DNA of 64,000 nucleotides from Sediminimonas qiaohouensis DSM 21189 (GCF_000423645.1 NZ_AUIJ01000001.1:62001-126000), one strand, 5' to 3'; shown: positions 42,155 to 52,441, numbered from the stretch's first letter. Numbers and translations: made by a program. Notes: generated by a model from the letters alone, not told the origin.

Positions 42155-42397
42155 CTATTCCTTGCCGCTTCCGGCCTCATCATCGGCGTCGGGGGCGGCT
42201 TGTCCAACCCCGCGGAACACGAACCTGAGCGGCACCACCCAGCCAAAGCCGACCACCACGTACACGATCAGCTCCAGCCAGAACGGCGGCCGATCCAGCA
42301 TGTTCAGGATGCTCACCGCCAGAACGATGTACGCGGGCATCCCAACCAGCAGGATCACCAGCGACCAGCGCCTTCGTGCTTTCCAGGACAGTGCCAT
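42155..42397 (-). CDS. DUF2842 small membrane protein
   Basis: The 80-residue protein has two hydrophobic segments (LVILLVGMPAYIVLAVSILNML and LIVYVVVGFGWVVPLRFVF) with the conserved WKARRRW start, matching DUF2842. The ATG overlaps the purA stop (TGATG), so translation is probably coupled to purA. The role is unknown. Confidence 0.88.
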   Translation of the reverse strand: MALSWKARRRWSLVILLVGMPAYIVLAVSILNMLDRPPFWLELIVYVVVGFGWVVPLRFVFRGVGQAAPDADDEAGSGKE

Positions 42398-43689
42398 CAA
42401 TCTGCAAACGGGTCCGTGACCAGGATCGTGTCTTCACGCTCGGGCGAGGTAGACAATAGCGCGACGGGGCAATCAATCAACTCTTCCACGCGGCGCACGT
42501 ACTTGATCGCGTTGGCCGGCAGGTCCGCCCACCGTCGCGCGCCCTCGGTCGATTCCGTCCACCCCGGCATTTCTTCATATACGGGGGTGCAGCGCGCCTG
42601 CTGATCGGCTGCCGTCGGCAGATAGTCCAGCGTCTTGCCGTCCAACTCGTACCCGACGCAGATCTTGAGCGTCTCAAACCCATCCAGCACGTCCAGCTTG
42701 GTCAGGGAAATGCCGTTGACGCCGCTGGTGGCGCATGTCTGGCGCACCAGGCAGGCGTCGAACCAGCCGCAGCGCCGCTGCCGCCCCGTGGTGGTGCCAA
42801 ACTCGTGACCGCGCTCGCCCAACCGCTGACCGTCGCCATCGTGCAGTTCGGTCGGAAACGGCCCCTCGCCCACGCGAGTGGTGTAGGCCTTCACGATCCC
42901 AAGCACGAAATCGATGCTGCCGGGGCCGATGCCCGTGCCGGTGGCGGCCTGCCCCGCGATCACGTTGGACGAGGTAACGAACGGATAGGTGCCGAAATCA
43001 ATATCCAGCAGCGCCCCCTGCGCCCCCTCGAACAAGATCCGCTTGCCCGCCTTACGCTTTTCGCTCAGCACCTTCCACACCGGCGCCGCATAGGCCAGGA
43101 TCCCCGGCGCTATCTCGCGCAGCTTGGCAAGCAGGGCGGCGCGATCCACCGGCTCAAGACCAAGGCCCCGGCGCAGCGCGTCGTGATGGGCCAGCGCCCG
43201 ATCCACCCGCAGCTCCAGCGTCGCATCATCCGCCAGATCGGCCACGCGCACCGCGCGGCGCCCGACCTTGTCCTCGTAGGCCGGCCCAATGCCGCGCCCC
43301 GTCGTGCCGATTTTCGCGACGCTGATCGCGGCCTCGCGGGCGCGGTCCAACTCCCCGTGAATGGGCAGGATCAGCGGCGTGTTCTCGGCAATCATAAGCG
43401 TTTCCGGCGTGATCTCCACGCCCTGCGAGCGGAGGGTTTCAACCTCGCTCAGCATATGCCAGGGGTCCAGCACGACACCATTCCCGATCACGCTGAGTTT
43501 GCCGCCGCGCACCACCCCCGAAGGTAACGCGTGCAGCTTGTAAACCTCGCCGTCGATAACCAGGGTGTGGCCCGCGTTGTGCCCCCCCTGAAACCGGGCG
43601 ATGACATCCGCCCGCTCGGACAGCCAGTCCACGATCTTGCCTTTTCCCTCGTCACCCCACTGAGCGCCGACGACAACCACATTCGCCAT
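42397..43689 (-). CDS. purA: Adenylosuccinate synthetase
   Basis: The 430-residue enzyme joins IMP and aspartate with GTP to form adenylosuccinate, the step before PurB. The GTP-binding start [25 protein letters not shown] and the catalytic HNAGHT are clear, as is [15 protein letters not shown]. The ATG at 43687-43689 is the conserved start; the frame is open upstream. It is translationally coupled to DUF2842. Confidence 0.97.
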   Translation of the reverse strand: MANVVVVGAQWGDEGKGKIVDWLSERADVIARFQGGHNAGHTLVIDGEVYKLHALPSGVVRGGKLSVIGNGVVLDPWHMLSEVETLRSQGVEITPETLMIAENTPLILPIHGELDRAREAAISVAKIGTTGRGIGPAYEDKVGRRAVRVADLADDATLELRVDRALAHHDALRRGLGLEPVDRAALLAKLREIAPGILAYAAPVWKVLSEKRKAGKRILFEGAQGALLDIDFGTYPFVTSSNVIAGQAATGTGIGPGSIDFVLGIVKAYTTRVGEGPFPTELHDGDGQRLGERGHEFGTTTGRQRRCGWFDACLVRQTCATSGVNGISLTKLDVLDGFETLKICVGYELDGKTLDYLPTAADQQARCTPVYEEMPGWTESTEGARRWADLPANAIKYVRRVEELIDCPVALLSTSPEREDTILVTDPFAD

Positions 43690-43839
43690 GTCCGGACCTT
43701 TCGTCTGAAACGGTGTTGCGATGAAACCCGCAACCATATAGCGGCACGAGAACACACATGAAACCGCAAATTCATCCCGCGTCTGGACACAGGGTGCCGA
43801 ATGCGCAAAATCAAGCCATTCGATTAAAGGAGATTACTC

Positions 43840-44235
43840 ATGGGGTTTTTCGTCCGCTGGCTTGTGGCATTTGCCCTTTTGGTCAGCACCTATAACCCGA
43901 CGCAATGGAATTACGCGGCCTGGACACAGGCCAACTGGGAGATCCAGACACCGCTGGTGGTGTTCATGGGGCTCGTGTTGTTCGTGGGGTACATTATCTA
44001 CCTGCGCGCCACGCTTCGCTCGATCGGCACGTTCGGGATGGGCCTTGTGCTGGCAATTTTCGGTTCACTGACGTGGGTGCTCTATGATTGGGGGGTGCTG
44101 AACCTGGAAAACCGCGACCTGAACCTGTGGCTTGGCCTTGTGGCACTCTCGCTGGTTCTGGGCATTGGGCTGAGCTGGAGCATACTGCGCAGACAGCTCA
44201 GCGGGCAGGCCGATATTGACGACGTGGCCGACTAA
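43840..44235 (+). CDS. DUF6524 family membrane protein
   Basis: The 131-residue protein has four hydrophobic segments and the motif STYNPTQWNYAAW near residue 16, which recalls DUF6524. The ATG at 43840 follows AAAGGAG. It is upstream of secG with a 115-bp gap and is divergent from purA. The function is unknown. Confidence 0.75.
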   Translation: MGFFVRWLVAFALLVSTYNPTQWNYAAWTQANWEIQTPLVVFMGLVLFVGYIIYLRATLRSIGTFGMGLVLAIFGSLTWVLYDWGVLNLENRDLNLWLGLVALSLVLGIGLSWSILRRQLSGQADIDDVAD

Positions 44236-44350
44236 GCACCTTGTAGCCGCCAGACCGCCGGCAGACATACGCGGCACGGCGACAATGGGTTGCGCCGCGC
44301 CTGCAATTTCCCTAGATACCCCACAGTTCACACCGAAAGCGGGCGCCTTC

Positions 44351-44728
44351 ATGGAAAACGTCATCCTCATCATCCACCTCCTATTGGCATTGGCGCTGAT
44401 CGGCGTCGTGCTGATCCAGCGTTCGGAAGGCGGCGGTCTTGGAATGGGCGGCGGCGGTGGTGGCGGCGCACCCGGCGGGGTCATGTCCGGCCGTGCCGCG
44501 GCAACCGCGCTTGGCCGTGTGACATGGGTCTTGGCGATCGCGTTTATCTGCACCTCGCTGGCGCTAACCATCATCGCGGCGCAAAAATCGACGGGGGGCT
44601 CCGTTCTGGACCGCCTGGGCGAGCAACCCGCCGCCGAGGAGCAGGCCGATCCGGCTGCCCCGTCGGACGATACGTTGGTGCCGCCGACGTCGGGTGAGAC
44701 TGCACCATTGGTGCCGCGCGCCGACTGA
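44351..44728 (+). CDS. secG: Protein translocase subunit SecG
   Basis: The 125-residue protein has two membrane segments ([20 protein letters not shown] and [19 protein letters not shown]) separated by the glycine-rich loop [17 protein letters not shown], the SecG pattern. It then has an acidic, Pro-rich tail common in alphaproteobacteria. It helps SecYE translocate proteins across the inner membrane. It precedes pyrG by 172 bp, the usual secG-pyrG order. Confidence 0.95.
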   Translation: MENVILIIHLLLALALIGVVLIQRSEGGGLGMGGGGGGGAPGGVMSGRAAATALGRVTWVLAIAFICTSLALTIIAAQKSTGGSVLDRLGEQPAAEEQADPAAPSDDTLVPPTSGETAPLVPRAD

Positions 44729-44900
44729 TCCACAAGTAATTGAGGCAAGCAATTTCGCCGCAACAGCATCTTGCGGCTTGCTTGCTCTTTTCCTGCGAAT
44801 CCTTTATAGGTTGTGCCCCGTGGTTCAGTGGTCCGGCAGGGCTATTCAGGGCGCTCAACTGCTGACCAAAAATGGCCTGATCACGGGGGATGCCAACCAA

Positions 44901-46544
44901 ATGGCGCGATATATTTTCATCACTGGCGGTGTTGTTTCTTCTCTGGGCAAGGGGCTTGCCTCTGCGGCACTTGGCGCGCTGTTGCAGGCGCGTGGCTTTT
45001 CGGTTCGGCTGCGTAAGCTTGATCCGTATCTGAACGTCGATCCAGGCACCATGTCGCCCTTTGAACACGGCGAGGTGTTCGTCACCGACGATGGCGCCGA
45101 GACCGATCTGGACCTGGGCCACTACGAGCGCTTTACCGGCGTGGCGGCGCGGGCCAGCGACTCGGTCAGTTCGGGGCGCATCTATTCCAACGTTTTGGAA
45201 AAGGAGCGGCGCGGCGATTACCTGGGTAAGACGATCCAGGTGATCCCGCACGTCACCAACGAGATCAAGGATTTCCTCGCGATCGGAGAGGACGAGGTTG
45301 ATTTCATGCTATGCGAGATCGGCGGCACCGTCGGCGACATCGAAGGGCTACCGTTTTTCGAGGCGATCCGCCAGTTTGCTCATGATCGGCCGCGCGGGCA
45401 GTGTATTTTCATGCATCTCACGCTGCTGCCCTACCTGGCCGCCAGCGGCGAGTTGAAGACCAAGCCCACCCAGCACAGCGTCAAGGAATTGCGCAGCATC
45501 GGTATCGCGCCCGATGTCCTGGTTTGCCGGTCGGAGCATCCCATTCCCGAGAAAGAGCGCGAAAAGATCGGCCTGTTCTGCAACGTCCGCAAGGAAAACG
45601 TGATCCCGGCCTACGATCTGGGTTCGATCTACGAGGCGCCGTTGGCGTATCATCGGGTCGGGCTGGATCAGGCGGTGCTCAATGCGTTCGGCATCTCGCC
45701 TGCGCCGCGCCCGCATCTGGCCGTGTGGGAGGATGTAGTCGATCGCATCCAGCACCCCGAGGGCGAGGTTCGCGTGGCCATCGTCGGCAAGTATACGCAG
45801 CTTGAGGATGCCTATAAATCCATCAAGGAGGCGCTGACCCACGGCGGCATGTCGAACCGGGTGCGGGTGCGGGTGGACTGGGTCGATGCCGAGCTGTTCG
45901 ACCGCGAGGACCCGGCGCCGCATCTTGAGGGGTTCCACGCCATCCTCGTGCCCGGCGGGTTCGGAGAGCGCGGCACCGAGGGCAAGATCAAGGCGGCCGA
46001 GTTCGCCCGCACCCGCAAGATCCCCTACTTGGGGATCTGCCTGGGCATGCAGATGGCCGTGATCGAGGCCGCCCGCAACGTTGCCGGGCTGGCGACGGCG
46101 GGGTCGGAGGAATTCGATCACGAGGCGGGGCAGACCCGGTTCGAGCCAGTGGTCTACCACCTCAAGGAATGGGTGCAGGGCAGCCACACGATCGAGCGGC
46201 GCGTCGGCGACGACAAGGGCGGCACCATGCGGCTAGGGGCCTACGAGGCGACGCTGGCCGAGGGCTCTCGGGTGGCGAAAATCTACGGCACCACCAAGAT
46301 CGAAGAGCGGCACCGGCACCGGTACGAGGTGGACACCAAGTACCGCGAAAAGCTGGAGGCTTGCGGGCTGAAATTCTCGGGGATGTCACCCGATGGGCGG
46401 CTTCCGGAGATCGTGGAATGGGAAGAGCATCCCTGGTTCATCGGGGTGCAGTTTCACCCCGAATTGAAATCCAAGCCGTTCGCGCCGCACCCCCTGTTCG
46501 CCGATTTCGTGAAGGCGGCGGTAGAAACATCGCGACTGGTTTGA
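44901..46544 (+). CDS. pyrG: CTP synthase
   Basis: The 547-residue enzyme aminates UTP to CTP using glutamine. The N-terminal synthetase domain starts [24 protein letters not shown] and has the [15 protein letters not shown] block. The C-terminal glutaminase has Cys380 in [10 protein letters not shown] and the later FHPE-type His/Glu. The length equals the family norm. The ATG at 44901 is favoured over an upstream in-frame extension that has no conservation. Confidence 0.98.
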   Translation: MARYIFITGGVVSSLGKGLASAALGALLQARGFSVRLRKLDPYLNVDPGTMSPFEHGEVFVTDDGAETDLDLGHYERFTGVAARASDSVSSGRIYSNVLEKERRGDYLGKTIQVIPHVTNEIKDFLAIGEDEVDFMLCEIGGTVGDIEGLPFFEAIRQFAHDRPRGQCIFMHLTLLPYLAASGELKTKPTQHSVKELRSIGIAPDVLVCRSEHPIPEKEREKIGLFCNVRKENVIPAYDLGSIYEAPLAYHRVGLDQAVLNAFGISPAPRPHLAVWEDVVDRIQHPEGEVRVAIVGKYTQLEDAYKSIKEALTHGGMSNRVRVRVDWVDAELFDREDPAPHLEGFHAILVPGGFGERGTEGKIKAAEFARTRKIPYLGICLGMQMAVIEAARNVAGLATAGSEEFDHEAGQTRFEPVVYHLKEWVQGSHTIERRVGDDKGGTMRLGAYEATLAEGSRVAKIYGTTKIEERHRHRYEVDTKYREKLEACGLKFSGMSPDGRLPEIVEWEEHPWFIGVQFHPELKSKPFAPHPLFADFVKAAVETSRLV

Positions 46545-46756
46545 GGGGCTGGTTTCACTATGGGACGGTGAATCTAAAGCGCTGTTATTGAAGCATCTTT
46601 CCAAACTACCTGTTAAGGGCGCTCGCTAGTCGTGCGCACCTCGCCCGGGGCGCGCATGCCCTCTCGGACCAGAGCGGCCGCGCGAATTTGCCCTTGCGCC
46701 ACCGGCCGGTTGCGGCTGAACTCCCTCCATCGCAACGCGCGGTAAAGGAGGCCGAC

Positions 46757-47515
46757 ATGGTCAAGGCGGAATGGGCGCGGCATGGCGCGCGAGCCGCGAT
46801 GTGCGCGGCGCTGATGGCGGCGGGACTGGCTTTGGCGGCACCGGGCGCAGCGGCAGGGCAGGTGAATCGGGCCGATTATGACGCGCTGGCCGAGCAACTC
46901 GGCGGGCGCATCGACTTTGAAGAACTGCCCGCGATGGCCGAGCCGGGCGTGATCCTTGACGATGTCTACCGGGTGCCCGGCGCCGCCCTTGCAGAGCATT
47001 TCGCCGGCCAGAGCGTCAGCATACGCCCCCTGCCCGAGGTATCGGGCGGCGCGCCGCACGACGTGCTGCCACGTACCGACCTGCGCGCACCTCTCGCCCT
47101 GCGATCCGGGCCGCCGGGGCGATCACTGGCCGTGGCGCTGCACCGCGGTTTCGGGTCCAACGCGGTGTTCCCGGTCGGTCCCGATGGCGCGCAGGCGCGC
47201 AGCGGCCGCGGTGAAGGGGCGCTGGCAGTGCTATTCGACAGCGATCAGCGCGCCGTGGCGATCCGCATCCACGCCGACTACGCCGACCCGCTGGGAGACC
47301 GGCCCTTGCCCGGAGCAGTGACGGTGCAGTTCTACGCCCGCGACGGCACACGGCTGAGCATCGATACCCTCTTCCCCGGGCATGGCGTCGCGTCTTTCGG
47401 CTTCGTTGTGCAAGGCGCAGGGGCCGGCATTGCCGCGATCACCATCAGCAACAGCGACCCCGGCGGCATCGCCATCGACGACATCCTTTTTGCCCTTGCA
47501 CCGCTGGCCGGTTGA
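46757..47515 (+). CDS. Exported protein of unknown function
   Basis: The 252-residue protein has a signal peptide (AAMCAALMAAGLALAAPGAAAGQ). A mature part rich in beta strands follows (about 150-245), ending FGFVVQGAGAGIAAITISNSDPGGIAIDDILFAL. That C-terminal pattern is seen in exported, lectin-like or PEP-CTERM-type folds, but no sorting signal is present. The ATG at 46757 follows AAAGGAG. It is followed by two small genes on the same strand and may form an operon with them. I do not assign a function. Confidence 0.65.
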   Translation: MVKAEWARHGARAAMCAALMAAGLALAAPGAAAGQVNRADYDALAEQLGGRIDFEELPAMAEPGVILDDVYRVPGAALAEHFAGQSVSIRPLPEVSGGAPHDVLPRTDLRAPLALRSGPPGRSLAVALHRGFGSNAVFPVGPDGAQARSGRGEGALAVLFDSDQRAVAIRIHADYADPLGDRPLPGAVTVQFYARDGTRLSIDTLFPGHGVASFGFVVQGAGAGIAAITISNSDPGGIAIDDILFALAPLAG

Positions 47516-47554
47516 GGCTGAACTGGGCACGACCACGCGGCGAAGGAGAAAAGA

Positions 47555-47851
47555 ATGGCCAAGGGATATTGGGTTGCGCATGTGGATGTGGACGACCCGG
47601 AGGTATACGAGCAATACAAGGCCGCGAACGCCGCCCCGTTCGCGGAATACGGCGCGCGATTCCTGGTGCGCGGCGGCGAGGGGCAGCAGCGCGAGGGCAG
47701 CGGCCGCGCCCGCACCGTGGTGATCGAATTTCCCAGCTACGAGGCGGCGCTGGCGTGCTACGATTCGTCCGGCTACCAGGCGGCCAAGGCGCTGCGCGAT
47801 CCGGTCTCGACGGGCGATCTGGTGATCGTGCGGGGGTATGACCCCGACTGA
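47555..47851 (+). CDS. DUF1330 family protein
   Basis: The 98-residue protein belongs to DUF1330, small ferredoxin-fold dimers of unclear role. Visible motifs are GYWVAHVDVDDPEVYEQYKAAN, then FLVRGGEG and VVIEFPSYEAALACYDSSGYQAAKALR. The ATG follows GAAGGAGAA. It sits 39 bp after the exported protein gene and 95 bp before the AhpD-like gene. Confidence 0.9.
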   Translation: MAKGYWVAHVDVDDPEVYEQYKAANAAPFAEYGARFLVRGGEGQQREGSGRARTVVIEFPSYEAALACYDSSGYQAAKALRDPVSTGDLVIVRGYDPD

Positions 47852-47946
47852 TCGGGCGCGTTTGGGATCACATGATCAAGATCAAGGACGGCGCCGGCGC
47901 GGCGTGGTTTAGGGCGGCTTGAGCGAACACATTCAAAGGACAAGAC

Positions 47947-48282
47947 ATGAGTTGGAGCGACAAACTTTCGGGCACGCGCGACCAGTTGCGGGCGCTAAAC
48001 AAGACCATTCCCGACACCACCCGCGCGTTCGGCGCATTGGGCAAGACGGTGAAAGAGGGCGGAACGCTTGAGTTCAAGACCAAGGAATTTGTGGCATTGG
48101 GCATCGCGATCGCCACCAAGTGCGAGGCCTGCATCGTGCTGCATGTCGAGACGTTGGTGAAATGCGGGGCCACCCGCGAGGAAGTGGCCGACGTTCTGGC
48201 GATGGCGATCCAGATGGGCGGCGGGCCGTCGATGATGTACGCTGGCAAAGCGTTGGAATGCTACGACGAATTGGCGGGGTGA
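47947..48282 (+). CDS. Carboxymuconolactone decarboxylase-family (AhpD-like) protein
   Basis: The 111-residue protein has the AhpD-type active-site pattern Cys59-x-x-Cys62 with His66 in CEACIVLHVE, typical of small peroxide-related or redox AhpD-like proteins. The surrounding KEFVALGIAIATKCEACI and GATREEVADVLAMAIQMGGGPSMMYA fit the family. It lacks the longer AhpD N-terminal region. The ATG follows AAAGGAC. A family B repeat lies immediately downstream. Confidence 0.9.
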   Translation: MSWSDKLSGTRDQLRALNKTIPDTTRAFGALGKTVKEGGTLEFKTKEFVALGIAIATKCEACIVLHVETLVKCGATREEVADVLAMAIQMGGGPSMMYAGKALECYDELAG

Positions 48283-48297
48283 GGCGTTTGCGGGGTA

Positions 48298-48425
48298 GCG
48301 CAAGCCGGGCGCGCGCCTGCCCGTGGGGTGGCGCTGTAACGGTTTGGCAGCGCACTTTACCCCGCCGCATACCTCCAACAGATCAATGGCAGCGCACCAT
48401 CACCAAAACGCCAGCCCGCCCATCT
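48298..48425. repeat. Dispersed intergenic repeat, family B, copy 1
   Basis: It is similar to 52250-52375, sharing GCAAGCCGGGCG, CCCGTGGGGTGGCGC, CATACCTCCAAC and AAAACGCCAGCCCGCCC in the same order. In reverse orientation, its GTTGC(A/T)GCGCC-like part resembles the family A repeat near 20000. It fills the gap before recN. Confidence 0.65.
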
Positions 48426-50084
48426 TCAGGCGGCACCGTCCAGAAGAGCGCGCGCGGCGCCTCGGGCCTCGTCGGTGATCATGTCGCCGGCGACCATGCG
48501 GGCGATCTCGTCGACGCGCTGCGCAGCGTCCAGCGGCACCACGGTTGACAGCGTCTGATCGTCATTGACGGCCTTTTCCACGCGCCAGTGATGGGCTCCG
48601 CGCGCCGCCACCTGCGGCGAGTGGGTCACCACCAGAACCTGCCCATCCTCGGCCAGCGCGGCAAGGCGGCGGCCCACGGCATCGGCGGTGGCGCCGCCAA
48701 CCCCGCGATCGATCTCGTCAAAGATCATGGTCACGCCCTCGCTGTTCTGGCTGAGGCAAACCTTGAGCGCCAGCAGGAAGCGGCTGAGCTCGCCGCCCGA
48801 GGCGATGCGCGCCAGCGGCCCGGCGGGGGCACCGGGGTTGGTGGCCACCTCGAACGCGACCTGGTCGGTGCCGTCGGGGCCGGGATCGGCAGGCGTGACG
48901 CGGGTGCAAAAGCCCGCCCTGTCCATCTTGAGCGGGGTCAACTCGGCCATCACCGCGCGATCGAGGCGCGCGGCGGCATCCGCGCGGGCGGCCGACAGGG
49001 CGCTTGCGGTGGCATCGTACTCGGCCTGGGCGGTATCGCGGGCCTGCGTCAGGGCGGTGATGCCCTCGTCGCCCGCATCCAGCGCGGCGAGTTTTTCGCG
49101 CAGCTGGGTGCCGAACCCGACCAGGTCATCGGGCGCGACGCCATGCTTGCGAGCCAGCGCGCGGATGGCGAACAGGCGCTCCTCGGTGCGCTCCAACTCG
49201 TGCGGGTCGAAATTGAGGCTGTCCATCGCCGCCTCGACACCCTGCGACGCCTCGCCCAGCTCCATCAACGCGCGGCCAAGCGCCTCTAGCGGGGCATCGA
49301 GCTGCCCCTCGGCCTGATCGGCGACCCCTTCGAGCCAGCGCATCGCGTCGCCCATGGCCCCTTCGGCGCCGTCGGTGCCCAGCACCTGGTAGGCGCGGGT
49401 GACGTCGCTGCGGATGCGCTCTGCGCCCTGCATCATGCGGCGGCGGCTATCAAGGTCGGCCTCCTCGCCCGGCTCGGGCGCAAGATCGTCCAGCTCGCCC
49501 ACGGCGTGGCGCAGGAACTCCTCTTCGCTGCGCATCGCTTCAAGCGCGTCCTGCGCCTGTGCCAGGTCCTTTTGCGCGCGCGACAGGGCCCGCCACGCGC
49601 CGCGCGTGCGCGTTAGCAGATCCGTGTGCGCACCGTAGGCATCCAGCAACACGCGGTGGCCGCGCGGGTCCAGCAGGCCGCGATCGTCCTGTTGGCCGTG
49701 CAATTCCACCAGCGTATCCGACAGCGTGCGCAGCACCTCGCCCGAGCAGCGGCGGTCGTTGACCCAGGCGGTCTTGCGCCCGTCGCGGCGGTTGACGCGG
49801 CGCAAGATCAGCTCACCCGGGGCGGATGGCAGGCCGGCCTCGTCCAGAACGGCAAGGGCAGGGTGGCCTGCGGGAAGCTCGAACACGGCGGTGACCTCGC
49901 CCTGGTCGGCGCCGGCGCGCACCAGGTCGGCGCGGCCTCGCCAGCCCAGGACAAAACCCAGCGAATCCAGCAGGATCGACTTGCCCGCGCCCGTCTCGCC
50001 GGTGAGCACGTTCAGGCCGGGGCGAAAATCAAGCTCCAGCCGGTCAATGATCAGGATATCGCGTATCTCGAGCGCGCGCAGCAT
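48426..50084 (-). CDS. recN: DNA repair protein RecN
   Basis: The 552-residue SMC-like protein acts in double-strand break repair. It has a Walker A GETGAGKSILLDSLGF near residue 35, a long coiled-coil middle and C-terminal ABC motifs (IASGGELSRFLLALKVCL, MIFDEIDRGVGGATADAVG). The ATG start is at 50084. The length is typical. It is the last gene of the minus-strand division cluster, 44 bp after bamD, the common bamD-recN order in alphaproteobacteria. Confidence 0.96.
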   Translation of the reverse strand: MLRALEIRDILIIDRLELDFRPGLNVLTGETGAGKSILLDSLGFVLGWRGRADLVRAGADQGEVTAVFELPAGHPALAVLDEAGLPSAPGELILRRVNRRDGRKTAWVNDRRCSGEVLRTLSDTLVELHGQQDDRGLLDPRGHRVLLDAYGAHTDLLTRTRGAWRALSRAQKDLAQAQDALEAMRSEEEFLRHAVGELDDLAPEPGEEADLDSRRRMMQGAERIRSDVTRAYQVLGTDGAEGAMGDAMRWLEGVADQAEGQLDAPLEALGRALMELGEASQGVEAAMDSLNFDPHELERTEERLFAIRALARKHGVAPDDLVGFGTQLREKLAALDAGDEGITALTQARDTAQAEYDATASALSAARADAAARLDRAVMAELTPLKMDRAGFCTRVTPADPGPDGTDQVAFEVATNPGAPAGPLARIASGGELSRFLLALKVCLSQNSEGVTMIFDEIDRGVGGATADAVGRRLAALAEDGQVLVVTHSPQVAARGAHHWRVEKAVNDDQTLSTVVPLDAAQRVDEIARMVAGDMITDEARGAARALLDGAA

Positions 50085-50128
50085 GAGCCAAGTCCCGTCG
50101 GCGGGTCACTTCCCCGCCTCCCCTATTG

Positions 50129-50971
50129 CTATAGCCATTCGCCCTTGATGGTTTGCCGGTAGATTCGGCTGAGCCAGTTGTCGCCGCGCGACCTGAGCTC
50201 AAGCCCCTGCCCGGTGAGCAGCTTGTAGCTGTCCTGATACCATTCGGTGCCGCGGAAATTGTGCCCCAGGATCGCGCCGGCGGTTTGCGCCTCGTTGGTA
50301 AGGCCGAGCGACAGGTACGCCTCGACCAGCCGATGCAGCGCTTCGGCGGTGTGGCTAGTGGTCTGGAAATCCTCGACAACGGTCTGGAACCGGTTGATCG
50401 CGGCGGCGTAGTGCTGCCGCTTGAGGTAGTAGCGCCCGACCTCCATTTCCTTGGCCGCGAGGTGATCGAAGGCAAGGTCGAACTTGAGGATCGCCGAGCG
50501 GGCGTATTCGCTATCGGGGTAGCGCTCGATCACGGTGCGCAGGGCCTGAAGGGCCTTGAACGTCAGGTCCTGATCGCGGCCGACCTCGTCGATCTGGTCA
50601 TAGTAACTAAGCGCGAGGAGATACTGCGCGTAGGCAGCATCGTCATCGGCGGGATAGAAATCGATATAGCGCTGCGCGGCCGAGCGGCTGTTCTCGTAAT
50701 CGGCTTCCTGATGGTAAGAATACGCCTGCATGATGAGGGCGCGCTTGGCCATGTCCGAATAGGGATAGAGGCGCTCGATCTCGGAGAAGTAGAAGGCCGC
50801 GTCGGCGGGCCTGCTGCGCTCAAGCTCGAACTCGCCGCGCTCGAATATCTGCTGGGCCGAGTATTTCTCGATCTCGATGCTTTCGCGCCGCTCGACGCCC
50901 GACCCGCACCCGGCCAGCATCGCGACCAACAACGCACCACCAATCAGCCGTGTTCGGGACCCGCCTGTCAT
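50129..50971 (-). CDS. bamD: Outer membrane assembly lipoprotein BamD
   Basis: The 280-residue lipoprotein has the signal LIGGALLVAMLAGC (lipobox cysteine near residue 22) and a run of TPR-like helices (AAFYFSEIERLYPYSDMAKRAL, RYIDFYPADDDAAYAQYLLALSYYD). It is part of the BAM complex that inserts outer-membrane proteins. I use the ATG at 50969-50971 (MTGGSRTRL); an in-frame start 6 codons upstream is possible. It lies between lpxC and recN as usual. Confidence 0.94.
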   Translation of the reverse strand: MTGGSRTRLIGGALLVAMLAGCGSGVERRESIEIEKYSAQQIFERGEFELERSRPADAAFYFSEIERLYPYSDMAKRALIMQAYSYHQEADYENSRSAAQRYIDFYPADDDAAYAQYLLALSYYDQIDEVGRDQDLTFKALQALRTVIERYPDSEYARSAILKFDLAFDHLAAKEMEVGRYYLKRQHYAAAINRFQTVVEDFQTTSHTAEALHRLVEAYLSLGLTNEAQTAGAILGHNFRGTEWYQDSYKLLTGQGLELRSRGDNWLSRIYRQTIKGEWL

Positions 50972-51093
50972 GCTTGCTCTCACCCTCAAAAGATCCAGCC
51001 CCGGGAAAACCCGGTTTCACCCTAGGTCGTAGCACAGAAAATTCCGGTGCAAAACGTCTTTGGTGCATTTCATCGATATCGCGCAAACGCGCC

Positions 51094-52014
51094 TCAGGCG
51101 ACGGCGGGGATTTCGCTATCGCGCAGGCCGGCGCCGGGCAGGCGGGCGGCGGCGCGGGCATCGCAAGTCACGCGGCGATAGGCGCCCGGCGTACTGAACA
51201 GTACGTGCAGCAAATCGTTGGTGACGGCGTGACCGGCGCGAAACCCGGTGTAGCGCGCCAGCAGGGGCGCACCGGCCAGCGCCAGATCGCCCAGGGCATC
51301 CAGCATCTTGTGGCGGACCGGCTCGTCGTGGTGACGCAGGCCGCCGGGGCTGAGGACGCGGGCGCCATCCACCACGACCGCGTTTTCAAAGGTGCCGCCA
51401 AGCGCCAAGCCGTTTTCGCGCATCGCATCGACATCGGCCTTGCGGCAAAACGTGCGGCTATCGCACAGCTCGCGCACGAAGGTGCCGTTGGCCATGGTCA
51501 GGCGCTTGGATTGCGCACCGATGGCGGCGTCGTCAAAATCGATGTGGAAATCGATCTGCATCACCTCGGCAGGATCGAGCCGCGCCCAGGCATCGCCGCG
51601 CCGCACTTCGACCGGGCGCAGCACCTTGATCGCACTGACGGGGTGGCCGACCGGGCGCAGGCCGTGCGCCATGATCCCGCGCACGAACTCTGCCGCGCTG
51701 CCATCGAGAATGGGAACCTCGGGGCCGTCGATATCGATCATGGCGTTATGCACGCCGCAACCTGCCAGCGCGGCCATGATATGTTCGACCGTGGAGACCG
51801 AAACGCCGGCGGTGTTTTCCAGCAGGGTGCAGAGCGGCGATTGCCTGACCGTGTTCCAACGGGCGGGAATCAGCGCATCAGCACCGATCACGTCGCGGCG
51901 GCGGAACATGATCCCCTGACCGGCAGCTGCCGGGCGCAGGACCATGCGCGCGGGCTGCCCGCCATGCAGACCGACGCCGGTGAACTCGACCGTGGTTTTC
52001 AAAGTCTGTTGCAA
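51094..52014 (-). CDS. lpxC: UDP-3-O-acyl-N-acetylglucosamine deacetylase
   Basis: The 306-residue zinc enzyme performs the committed step of lipid A synthesis. The N-terminal block KTTVEFTGVGLHGGQPARMVLRP and the zinc motif HKMLDALGDLALAG are clear. So are TVEHIMAALAGCGVHNAMIDIDGPEVPILDGSA and RTFC near the middle. No ATG is available near the conserved N terminus. I place the start at a TTG (52012-52014, LQQTLKTTVEF), which gives the usual length; an in-frame TTG at 52080 is an alternative. It follows ftsZ, the usual position. Confidence 0.92.
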   Translation of the reverse strand: MQQTLKTTVEFTGVGLHGGQPARMVLRPAAAGQGIMFRRRDVIGADALIPARWNTVRQSPLCTLLENTAGVSVSTVEHIMAALAGCGVHNAMIDIDGPEVPILDGSAAEFVRGIMAHGLRPVGHPVSAIKVLRPVEVRRGDAWARLDPAEVMQIDFHIDFDDAAIGAQSKRLTMANGTFVRELCDSRTFCRKADVDAMRENGLALGGTFENAVVVDGARVLSPGGLRHHDEPVRHKMLDALGDLALAGAPLLARYTGFRAGHAVTNDLLHVLFSTPGAYRRVTCDARAAARLPGAGLRDSEIPAVA

Positions 52015-52249
52015 GATTGCCCCGAATTTGGCTGCACCGCTTTTGAGTGCCTGTAGGGTTGGTAAAGATACGCGGACCAACGCTCAACTCAAACTTTGTA
52101 ACGCATTGAAACATCGGCGGGGAGGGTCGGCGATGTTTTGCCCATTTGGTGAAATTTCGGGCGTAAGGGGTTGGGGTTGAACGCTAAATTCTACTGGGTG
52201 GTGATGCTTACTGCGGCGAACTCGTGTCCGGGATTTGTCGGGGTCCTGA

Positions 52250-52375
52250 CGCAAGCCGGGCGAGCGCCGGCCCGTGGGGTGGCGCAGCAACGACCGAACT
52301 GGGTATTTTATCCCGCCACATACCTCCAACCTCACCATGGCGGTGCACCACCTCCAAAACGCCAGCCCGCCCGGA
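52250..52375. repeat. Dispersed intergenic repeat, family B, copy 2
   Basis: It is similar along its length to 48298-48425, with the same ordered blocks. The middle part (ACCGAACTGGGTATTTTATC) differs. Confidence 0.65.
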
Positions 52376-52441
52376 CGGGCAGGCGCTCGCCCGGCGCCTG
52401 TCGGCGCCATTCGGGCGCGGGTCCCTGCCCCATCAACGCGA

